From the NCBI GenBank assembly GCA_913061425.1, contig CAJXUO010000006.1, positions 1 through 13,384 on the forward strand: DNA of 13,384 nt, written 5' to 3'. Below the pieces are notes generated by a model that worked only from the letters and a program-made list of their open reading frames with translations, had not been told where the DNA came from and did no database searches. Source of the DNA: an uncultured Lutibacter sp. GTDB lineage: Bacteria; Bacteroidota; Bacteroidia; Flavobacteriales; Flavobacteriaceae. Every line of letters begins with the position of its first letter. Positions within the stretch are counted from its first letter, which is position 1. Of the stretch, positions 7,298 to 13,384 are shown piece after piece. The translations under genes were made by a program, and so were the position numbers.

Positions 7298-8988
7298 TGA
7301 GTGATGATAAAAAAATAATATTTTCAATGACCAGAGTAAACAAGACGTTTCCTGGTGCAAACAAACAAGTTTTAAAAAATATTCATTTAAGTTTTTTCTA
7401 TGGAGCTAAAATTGGGATTTTAGGTCTGAATGGTTCTGGGAAATCTACTTTGATGAAAATTATTGCTGGAATTGAAAAAAACTATCAAGGAGATGTAACT
7501 TTTAATCAAGATTATACTGTTGGATACCTTTCTCAAGAGCCTGAATTAGATGATACTAAAACGGTTATGGATATTGTTAAAGAAGGTGCTGCTGAAACTG
7601 TAGCGGTTCTTGAAGAGTATAACAAAATCAACGACATGTTTGGTTTAGAAGAAGTGTATTCTGATGCTGATAAAATGGAAAAGTTGATGAATCAACAAGC
7701 CGTTTTACAGGATAAAATTGACGCTTTAGATGCTTGGGAATTAGATACAAAATTAGAAATAGCAATGGATGCTATTCGTACTCCAACTGGAGACACTCCT
7801 ATTAAAAACTTATCTGGTGGAGAGCGACGTAGAGTTGCATTGTGTAGATTGTTATTACAACAACCAGATGTTTTATTGCTAGATGAGCCTACGAATCACT
7901 TGGATGCAGAATCTGTACATTGGTTAGAGCATCATTTATCACAATATAAAGGAACTGTAATTGCTGTAACGCACGATAGATATTTCTTGGATAATGTTGC
8001 TGGATGGATTTTGGAATTAGATAGAGGTGAAGGAATTCCTTGGAAAGGAAATTATTCATCTTGGTTAGAGCAAAAAGGAAATAGACTTAAACAAGAAGAA
8101 AAAACAGCTTCGAAACGTCAAAAAACATTAGAGCGAGAGTTAGAATGGGTGCGTCAAGGAGTAAAAGGACGTCAGTCAAAATCAAAAGCTCGTTTGGCGA
8201 ATTATGATAAGTTGATGAGTCAAGATCAAAATAAAATTGAAGAGAAATTAGAAATTTATATTCCTAATGGTCCAAGACTTGGAACAAATGTGATTGATGC
8301 AAAAGGTGTTTCAAAAGCATTTGGAGAAAAGTTATTATATGATGATCTTAATTTTTCATTACCTCCTAATGGTATTGTTGGAATTATAGGTCCCAATGGA
8401 GCAGGTAAAACGACTATTTTCAAAATGATAATGGGTGAAGAGAAAGCTGATAAAGGAGAATTTGAAGTAGGAGATACTACTAAAATAGCTTATGTAGATC
8501 AATCACATTCCAATATCGATGCTGATAAATCTATTTGGGAAAATTTTTCTGACGGACAAGATCTAGTGATGATGGGAGGGAAGATGGTGAATTCTAGAGC
8601 GTATCTAAGCCGTTTCAATTTCGCAGGTTCTGAGCAAAATAAAAAAGTAAGTGCATTGTCTGGAGGAGAGCGTAATAGACTGCATTTAGCAATGACATTA
8701 AAAGAAGAAGGAAATGTATTGTTATTAGATGAGCCAACAAATGACTTGGATATAAATACATTAAGGGCTTTGGAAGAAGGTCTAGAGAACTTTGCAGGTT
8801 GTGCTGTTGTAATTTCGCATGATAGATGGTTTTTAGATAGAATTTGCACGCATATATTAGCTTTTGAAGGTGATTCTCAGGTTTATTATTTTGAAGGTTC
8901 TTTTTCAGAATATGAAGAGAGTAAAAAGAAGCGTTTAGGCGGTGATTTAATTCCTAGAAGAATAAAATATAAAAAATTAACTCGTTAA
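7297..8988 (+). CDS. ettA: Energy-dependent translational throttle protein EttA (ABC-F ATPase)
   Basis: EttA is a soluble ABC-F protein that binds the ribosomal E site and gates the first steps of elongation according to ATP/ADP ratio. The 563 aa product carries two ABC domains and no membrane segment. Domain 1 has Walker A GLNGSGKST (43-51), signature LSGGERRR (172-179) and Walker B LLLDEPTNH (193-201, glutamate E197). The charged linker with KQEEKTASKRQKTLERELEW at 265-284 and GRQSKSKARL at 291-300 is the EttA-type P-site interaction motif region. Domain 2 has GPNGAGKTT (365-373), LSGGERNR (454-461) and LLLDEPTND (475-483, E479). The length is near E. coli EttA (555 aa). The start ATG overlaps the preceding stop, and a hairpin terminator follows directly. 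Confidence 0.95.
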   Translation: MSDDKKIIFSMTRVNKTFPGANKQVLKNIHLSFFYGAKIGILGLNGSGKSTLMKIIAGIEKNYQGDVTFNQDYTVGYLSQEPELDDTKTVMDIVKEGAAETVAVLEEYNKINDMFGLEEVYSDADKMEKLMNQQAVLQDKIDALDAWELDTKLEIAMDAIRTPTGDTPIKNLSGGERRRVALCRLLLQQPDVLLLDEPTNHLDAESVHWLEHHLSQYKGTVIAVTHDRYFLDNVAGWILELDRGEGIPWKGNYSSWLEQKGNRLKQEEKTASKRQKTLERELEWVRQGVKGRQSKSKARLANYDKLMSQDQNKIEEKLEIYIPNGPRLGTNVIDAKGVSKAFGEKLLYDDLNFSLPPNGIVGIIGPNGAGKTTIFKMIMGEEKADKGEFEVGDTTKIAYVDQSHSNIDADKSIWENFSDGQDLVMMGGKMVNSRAYLSRFNFAGSEQNKKVSALSGGERNRLHLAMTLKEEGNVLLLDEPTNDLDINTLRALEEGLENFAGCAVVISHDRWFLDRICTHILAFEGDSQVYYFEGSFSEYEESKKKRLGGDLIPRRIKYKKLTR

Positions 8989-9023
8989 AAAAAAGCTCAA
9001 CTTATTAAGTTGAGTTTTTTTTT
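8987..9023. terminator. Bidirectional rho-independent terminator between ettA and wbqC
   Basis: CTCAACTT (8996-9003) pairs with AAGTTGAG (9007-9014) around an ATT loop. It is flanked by eight A on the left (8987-8994, giving a U-run on the minus strand) and nine T on the right (9015-9023). It can therefore end the ettA transcript and the converging minus-strand parB-wbqC transcript. The ettA stop overlaps its left A-run. The remaining 74 bp to the wbqC stop hold nothing I can support. Confidence 0.92.
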
Positions 9024-9097
9024 GATGAATACTGACCTTTTTCAGTTTACTTAATTCAAGTGAGTTTTCAGGTAATTTAAAAAAATCAAAATAAGTA

Positions 9098-9718
9098 TCA
9101 ACCTAATAGGTCTAAAGCGTTGTTATTTTTTAGGTAAATTTCTGTACTTGGACCTTCCATAAAAAGTAAATCAAGGATGCTTAAATTTGAAAGAAAACCA
9201 TGCTTATTTTCAAAAACTTGAGTGTATGGTTTTAGATCGTAATTAAGTTCTTTTCTTGCAACTGCTAGACTTCTGAAATCTTTCAAATCTGAATCTACAT
9301 TATATATTGAAGTTTTAGAATATGTAATTTCTTCTTGCATTGCACTTATGATAAACTCATGACATTTTATATTAAAATCTAATAAAAACTCTTGTTTTTG
9401 TTCATAAAGTGGTCTTAAATCATCTTCGTAAAATTCAAAAAATGGAGAAGATCTATATACAGTTTGAAGTGTTCTTAAATGTTGAGTTTGCCAATTAGAA
9501 CTATTATCAATCTTTATATCTCTTGTTTTTTGTCGAATGTTTTTGTTGTGTATAGTTGAAATGTTGAGTTGTAATTTTCCACTTGCGCTGTAAATATTGC
9601 AGCGATTTCTATAGGTTTGTTTTTGAAAATTATCGTCTACTTCAAATACAATCGTATCGCTTTTTGTCATTGCAACGTATTGTATAATTGGCGCAAAATA
9701 TGTTGGAATAAATAACAA
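9098..9718 (-). CDS. WbqC-like family protein
   Basis: The 206 aa product looks like the WbqC-like family, whose members occur in O-antigen clusters and next to lepB in Flavobacteriaceae; the biochemical role is not established. Family features visible are the N-terminal PTYFAPIIQY (5-14), VDDNFQKQTYRNR (27-39) and the WQTQHLRTLQTVYRSSPFFEFY region (76-97). No signal peptide is present. The start is unusual: the frame directly follows the lepB stop in the same frame as TAA-ATA-TTG, and the first ATG (residue 17) would remove the conserved PTYF motif. The best start is therefore TTG at 9716-9718, only 3 bp after the lepB stop, probably used by ribosomes finishing lepB. It is last in the operon, before the bidirectional terminator. 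Confidence 0.82.
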   Translation of the reverse strand: MLFIPTYFAPIIQYVAMTKSDTIVFEVDDNFQKQTYRNRCNIYSASGKLQLNISTIHNKNIRQKTRDIKIDNSSNWQTQHLRTLQTVYRSSPFFEFYEDDLRPLYEQKQEFLLDFNIKCHEFIISAMQEEITYSKTSIYNVDSDLKDFRSLAVARKELNYDLKPYTQVFENKHGFLSNLSILDLLFMEGPSTEIYLKNNNALDLLG

Positions 9719-9721
9719 TAT

Positions 9722-11272
9722 TTATGGTTTTTTCTTCTTTTTAATAAAATTGCTATAGACTATCCAAGCACCTAATAATCCTAAAAAGTAATAAAGGTAA
9801 GATACTGGTTTCCCACTTCCGTGAACTGTTGTAAAGAAACGTTCCCAACGAGGTTTTCCACCACTCCAAGGCATACCATTCTTAAAACTCATCCAAATGA
9901 AAACAGGTTTTCCTACAACATGATCCATTGGTGTAAAGCCCCAAAAACGGGCATCTAATGAACTTTGTCGGTTGTCACCCATCATCCAATAATAATCTTG
10001 TTTAAAGGTGTAATTACTAACTTTTTCACCATCAATATAAACCTCGTTATTATTAAATGTAACATCATTATGATGTTCATATTGTTCAATTAAGTGTTTG
10101 TAAAACGGAATAGATTTTTCGTTTAGCTCAACTGTTTCTCCCTTTTTCGGAATGTATATTGGACCGTAATTATCTATTGTCCAAGCGTATTGTTCATTAT
10201 GAGGAAATAATTTAGGATCATATTTTCCTGCAGGTTCTATTTTTTTTGTAATACTTTTTACAGAAGAATTATTTTTTAATAATTTCAAATCATCTTCAGA
10301 TAGATTTAAAATGTATGTACCTTCTTTAGATACATATCCTTCTCTAACATTATAACGCTCTCTAATACTTCTACTGCTTATTTGTTTTCCGTCAGTATCT
10401 ACTTCGTAATAAAACTGAGGCTTTGCTCTATCTGGCATGATTGAGCGTTCTCCATTGATATAAATATCTCCATCAATAATTTGTAGCGAGTCACCAGCGA
10501 TACCAACACAACGCTTTACATAATTGGTTTTTTTATCAATAGGTTTGTATGTGAATTTTCCAGAATTATCTCCCCACATTGTCGCTAATGTATCTGCAGG
10601 CCAGTTAAACACAACAATTTCATTGCGTTTTATTTTTTGTAATCCAGGTAATCTGTAATATGGAAGTTGTGGTTTTTTTAAATATGAACCTGTACCTATT
10701 ACCGGTATAGAGTCATGTACCATTGGTAAAGCAATTGTTGTCATCGGAACTCTTGCTCCGTAATGAAATTTACTTACAAATAGAAAATCTCCAACCAATA
10801 AAGACTTTTCTAAAGATGATGTAGGAATTACGTATGGACGCATGAAATACGTGTGTACTAATGTTGCAGCAATAACAGCAAAAGTAATAGAACTAATCCA
10901 ATCACCAAGGCCACTTTGAGGCTCTAAACTTCTGTTTTCAACATATTTTGCATCTGTTGCATAATTGATATAATAAATATAAAACCCAAGAGTAAGTAAA
11001 ACTAAAATAGAATCTAATCTTGATTTTTTCCCAAAACTTCTGATTGTTTCAATCCATATTACAGGGAACATCAATAAATTAATGATTGGAATAAAAAGAA
11101 AAATCACCCACCATTTTGGTCTATTTATAATTTTCATTAATACAATACTATTGTATACCGGAATTACAGCTTCCCACCATTTTTTTCCTGCTTTTTCATA
11201 AAGTTTCCATGTACCTAAAAAGTGGATTACTTGTACAAGTAGGATGAATAGTGTTAATTGTATTGCTGTCAT
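9722..11272 (-). CDS. lepB: Signal peptidase I (LepB), long Bacteroidota form
   Basis: LepB is the membrane-bound serine/lysine protease (S26 family) that cleaves Sec and Tat signal peptides. The 516 aa product begins with several hydrophobic segments (about 4-20, 54-72, 88-103), then another at about 126-142 leading into the protease. The nucleophile motif is PTSSLEKSLLVGD (150-162), with catalytic serine S153; the residue after it is Leu where many homologues have Met. The catalytic lysine is K253 in YVKRCVGIAGDS. The conserved box E motif MMGDNRQSSLDAR is at 430-442. About 150 residues separate the lysine region from box E, longer than in E. coli (324 aa total); long forms occur in Bacteroidota. 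A C-terminal hydrophobic segment (492-509) ends in KKKKKP. It begins 10 bp after dapB and ends 3 bp before the wbqC TTG. Confidence 0.94.
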   Translation of the reverse strand: MTAIQLTLFILLVQVIHFLGTWKLYEKAGKKWWEAVIPVYNSIVLMKIINRPKWWVIFLFIPIINLLMFPVIWIETIRSFGKKSRLDSILVLLTLGFYIYYINYATDAKYVENRSLEPQSGLGDWISSITFAVIAATLVHTYFMRPYVIPTSSLEKSLLVGDFLFVSKFHYGARVPMTTIALPMVHDSIPVIGTGSYLKKPQLPYYRLPGLQKIKRNEIVVFNWPADTLATMWGDNSGKFTYKPIDKKTNYVKRCVGIAGDSLQIIDGDIYINGERSIMPDRAKPQFYYEVDTDGKQISSRSIRERYNVREGYVSKEGTYILNLSEDDLKLLKNNSSVKSITKKIEPAGKYDPKLFPHNEQYAWTIDNYGPIYIPKKGETVELNEKSIPFYKHLIEQYEHHNDVTFNNNEVYIDGEKVSNYTFKQDYYWMMGDNRQSSLDARFWGFTPMDHVVGKPVFIWMSFKNGMPWSGGKPRWERFFTTVHGSGKPVSYLYYFLGLLGAWIVYSNFIKKKKKP

Positions 11273-11282
11273 AATTTTTTGT

Positions 11283-11984
11283 TTAAATTCCTAATACATC
11301 TTTCATTGTATAAACCCCTCTTTTGTCTACAAGCCATTCGGCTGCAACTACTGCTCCTAATGCAAAACCTTCTCGATTATGTGCAGTGTGGTTTATGTGT
11401 ATTGTATCAATTTCTGATGTATAAGATACGGTATGTGTTCCAGTTACTTCTGGAATTCTTTTTGCTGTTATTGGTAGTGTCTTTTGATCATTTGTTACAT
11501 CTAATGACCAATTATTTTTATCTGTATGTTTTATAATACCTTCTGCGAGTGTAATTGCTGTTCCGCTTGGAGCGTCTAATTTTTTTGTATGATGTATTTC
11601 TTCAATGGAAGTAGTGTAATTATTTAAATTAGACATCATTTTAGAAAGTTGTTCATTTAACTCAAAGAAAATATGAACTCCTAAACTAAAATTTGTTGCA
11701 GTTATGAATGCACCATTTTTTTGATCACACAACGCCATAATTTCTTCAATACTATTGTGCCATCCTGTGGTTCCAGAAATAACAGGAACATTATTGTCAA
11801 AACAGTTAAGTATATTGCTTTTTGCAGATGAAGGTATACTGAAATCAATTGCAATATCTGCTATTGAAATATCATAGTTTATTGTTTTAGAATCAACAAT
11901 TAAAACTATTTCATGACCTCGTTTTAGAGCAATTTTTTCAATTGCTTTCCCCATTTGTCCATATCCAAGTAGTGCTATTTTCAT
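11283..11984 (-). CDS. dapB: 4-hydroxy-tetrahydrodipicolinate reductase (DapB)
   Basis: DapB reduces 4-hydroxy-tetrahydrodipicolinate with NAD(P)H in the diaminopimelate/lysine pathway, feeding peptidoglycan. The 233 aa product has the Rossmann dinucleotide loop GYGQMG (7-12), GTTGW (71-75) and TATNFSLGV (95-103). The substrate-binding and catalytic motif EIHHTKKLDAPSGTA (129-143) contains the catalytic histidine pair H131/H132 and lysine K135. It is shorter than E. coli DapB (273 aa), which is common in Bacteroidota. The start ATG at 11982-11984 lies inside an inverted repeat that could fold in the mRNA. It follows the DUF5683 gene after an 87 bp gap and precedes lepB by 10 bp, so it probably belongs to the same transcript. 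Confidence 0.95.
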   Translation of the reverse strand: MKIALLGYGQMGKAIEKIALKRGHEIVLIVDSKTINYDISIADIAIDFSIPSSAKSNILNCFDNNVPVISGTTGWHNSIEEIMALCDQKNGAFITATNFSLGVHIFFELNEQLSKMMSNLNNYTTSIEEIHHTKKLDAPSGTAITLAEGIIKHTDKNNWSLDVTNDQKTLPITAKRIPEVTGTHTVSYTSEIDTIHINHTAHNREGFALGAVVAAEWLVDKRGVYTMKDVLGI

Positions 11985-12018
11985 ATGCTTAGATTATACT
12001 TTTTATAGTTAGCATATG
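11982..12018 (-). promoter_or_regulatory. Inverted repeat covering the dapB start codon
   Basis: CATATGCT (11982-11989) and AGCATATG (12011-12018) form an 8 bp perfect inverted repeat with a 21-base AT-rich loop. In the dapB mRNA the downstream arm contains the AUG start codon, so folding would cover it. An alternative reading is a DNA operator or chance in AT-rich sequence. The loop also contains TATAAT on the minus strand, which might be a -10 element. No riboswitch (for example lysine type) is recognisable in the 87 bp leader. Confidence 0.3.
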
Positions 12019-12071
12019 CTGTTCGCGATTAATCATTTTTTTATTTATAAAATTTTTGTTTGCTCGTTTCA

Positions 12072-12650
12072 TTATTGAAAGTTATAAGATAATGAAATAC
12101 CTGCTGTAACTTGATTTGTAACAGGATCAATTAATAATTGAGGTCTAAACACTAAATTATCATCAGTATTTAATTGTTTTAGATGGGCATCTACACTCGC
12201 TTCAACTATCTGTAAAGCATATAGACCAATAGTAATAAAAAGGGATAAATCTCGGTCTTCTTTAAATCTCTTTTGAGCACGTTCTAGAGCGTCATCAGTC
12301 AATAAAACATTGCCATTTAATCCATCAAATTCATGTGGTTTTCCTGATTGCATTGATTTAAACGCATCGCGATATCTGTTATATTGGCTGTTATTATGAA
12401 TGTAAAAACCGGTTGAAGTTCCAAGTAAACCATAAACAATTGGAATTTTCCAGTATTTTTTATTGTATGCTTGTCCAAGTCCAGGAAGTATAGCGGAATA
12501 AAATGCAGCTGTAGAAGGCGCTAATGGATTTACGACTTCACTTACCGTAGGAATTGTATCACTGACGATTAAGTCATTTTCTTGAGAGAATGAAAAAAAA
12601 CTATTCAAAAGAATGAGACTAAAGAAGAGATATTTGAATTTTAAACCCAC
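12072..12650 (-). CDS. DUF5683 domain protein with signal peptide
   Basis: The 192 aa product opens with a signal-peptide-like stretch, residues 1-23, ending FFSFSQ before ENDLIVSDT. It then has the conserved block PSTAAFYSAILPGLGQAYN at about 45-63, then KKYWKIPIVYGLLGTSTGFYIH with a hydrophobic segment. Another hydrophobic segment follows near 135-150 (LSLFITIGLYALQIVEAS), and it ends in SLSYNFQ, which resembles a terminal beta-strand. This pattern fits the uncharacterised DUF5683 family, found in Bacteroidota next to parB and dapB. The protein is probably envelope-located; function is unknown. The start is GTG at 12648-12650, two bases after the parB stop. An in-frame stop lies seven codons upstream and the next Met is far inside, so GTG is the only reasonable start. 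Confidence 0.85.
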   Translation of the reverse strand: MGLKFKYLFFSLILLNSFFSFSQENDLIVSDTIPTVSEVVNPLAPSTAAFYSAILPGLGQAYNKKYWKIPIVYGLLGTSTGFYIHNNSQYNRYRDAFKSMQSGKPHEFDGLNGNVLLTDDALERAQKRFKEDRDLSLFITIGLYALQIVEASVDAHLKQLNTDDNLVFRPQLLIDPVTNQVTAGISLSYNFQ

Positions 12651-12652
12651 GA

Positions 12653-13384
12653 TTATTGTAATAATTTTTTAATTCTTAAAAAATCTTCTTCTGAACTAAA
12701 CGGAATGGTAATTTCCCCTTTATTTCTATCAGATACTTTCACATTTACACTACAATTTAAATATCCTTTAATACCATTTAAACTATTTTTTATATAAAAC
12801 GGAAGTTGTGCTTTTTTTACAATTACTTTTTCTGAACCACCATCTTTTATGCTTTTAACTAAATCTTCAGTTTGTCTTACTGAAAGTTTTAATTTTAATA
12901 TTTTCTCATAGATAGCTAATTGTTCCTCTGGATTTTCAATATTTATAATTGCTCTTCCATGACCCATTGAAATAAATCTATCGCGAATTCCGGTTTGAAT
13001 GATTGGATCTAATTTTAATAATCTTAAGTAATTAGAAATGGTAGAACGTTTTTTACCAACTCGTTTACTCATTTCTTCTTGAGTTAAATTAATTTCATCA
13101 ATTAATCGTTGATATGATAAGGCAATTTCAATAGGATCTAAGTTTGTTCGTTGTATGTTTTCAACTAATGCCATTTCTAGCATTTCTTGATCGTTTGCAA
13201 TTCTTATGTAGGCAGGAATAGTTTTGCTTTCAATTAATTTAGAAGCTCTAAAACGACGTTCTCCAGAAACTAATTGAAATTTATTATCATCAATTTTTCT
13301 AACAGTAATTGGTTGAATTACACCTAACTGTTTTATAGATGTTGCTAATTCTCTTAAGGCTTCTTCGTCAAAATGAAATCTTGG
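12653..13384 (-). CDS. parB: ParB chromosome-partitioning protein (5' end outside the window)
   Basis: ParB loads on parS sites near the origin as a CTP-dependent clamp and works with ParA to segregate chromosomes. The visible 243 residues begin PRFHFDEEALRELATSIKQLG at the window edge. This is the ParB N-terminal domain, so the frame is open to the end and roughly 40-60 residues are missing. The Met at 13181-13183 is internal and not the start. Key motifs by visible-residue number: CTP/phosphate-binding GERRFRA (41-47), ENIQRTNLDPIE (75-86), the helix-turn-helix LTQEEMSKRVGKKRSTISNYLRLL (100-123) and MGHGRA (140-145). The C-terminal dimerisation part (about 190-243) is short. No parS-like site is evident in the window. 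It is first of the visible minus-strand cluster, with DUF5683 2 bp behind. Confidence 0.96.
   Translation of the reverse strand, partial: PRFHFDEEALRELATSIKQLGVIQPITVRKIDDNKFQLVSGERRFRASKLIESKTIPAYIRIANDQEMLEMALVENIQRTNLDPIEIALSYQRLIDEINLTQEEMSKRVGKKRSTISNYLRLLKLDPIIQTGIRDRFISMGHGRAIINIENPEEQLAIYEKILKLKLSVRQTEDLVKSIKDGGSEKVIVKKAQLPFYIKNSLNGIKGYLNCSVNVKVSDRNKGEITIPFSSEEDFLRIKKLLQ

Noticed and set aside
8499..8849. 116-codon minus-strand ORF
   Set aside because: It is antisense to the second ABC domain of ettA, where motifs are clear; a shadow frame.
8980..9096. Minus-strand open frame of about 40 codons after wbqC (reads like DTYFDFFKLPENSLELSK)
   Set aside because: It has no start codon, follows a stop immediately, and runs straight through the bidirectional terminator hairpin, so it is most likely chance.
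11258..11536. 92-codon plus-strand ORF
   Set aside because: It lies wholly antisense to dapB and the lepB start, has a Leu/Tyr-rich low-complexity translation and no family features.
11985..12071. Lysine riboswitch in the dapB leader
   Set aside because: The 87 bp gap is too short and AT-rich for the lysine riboswitch core, and no matching helices are seen.

Overview
This 13.4 kb window looks like a fragment of an AT-rich Flavobacteriaceae (Bacteroidota) chromosome. The support is low GC, near-absence of Shine-Dalgarno sequences, TAnnTTTG-type promoter elements, and a run of genes whose order is familiar from that family (parB, DUF5683 gene, dapB, lepB, wbqC on the minus strand). Genus cannot be told from the sequence alone. 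The first 43 bases are not biological: they are an Illumina Nextera i7 adapter left on the contig end, so genuine sequence starts at base 44.

Layout from left to right. At 44-90 (minus) are the first 15 codons of a divergent signal-peptide-bearing gene cut off by the adapter. A shared ~125 bp divergent control region separates it from menE (217-1275, plus; menaquinone synthesis acyl-CoA ligase). menE converges on a minus-strand pair: an MCC-type acyl-CoA carboxylase beta subunit (2036-3664) followed by a YebC/TACO1-family gene (1290-2006). Between the carboxylase gene and fadH lies a 245 bp intergenic region holding a 32-codon minus-strand ORF, a strong plus-oriented terminator with no obvious gene to serve, and a palindrome just upstream of fadH.

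The plus-strand centre carries fadH (2,4-dienoyl-CoA reductase, with its own terminator), lpxD (lipid A), then a tiny two-helix membrane protein overlapping by one base with ettA (ABC-F translation factor). ettA ends at a bidirectional hairpin terminator facing the minus-strand cluster.

The right third, read leftwards, is parB (N-terminus beyond the window), a DUF5683 protein, dapB, lepB and wbqC, with intergenic gaps of 2, 87, 10 and 3 bp. The cluster ties chromosome segregation, lysine/peptidoglycan precursor synthesis and protein export. Two of its starts are non-ATG (GTG for the DUF5683 gene, TTG for wbqC).

Overall this is core housekeeping chromosome. I see no mobile element, CRISPR array, tRNA/rRNA, defence island or biosynthetic cluster, and no convincing undescribed multi-gene system. 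The points worth a second look are small: the adapter artefact, the operator-like palindrome, the orphan terminator with its small ORF, the hairpin over the dapB start, the wbqC start, and the small-membrane-protein/ettA coupling.
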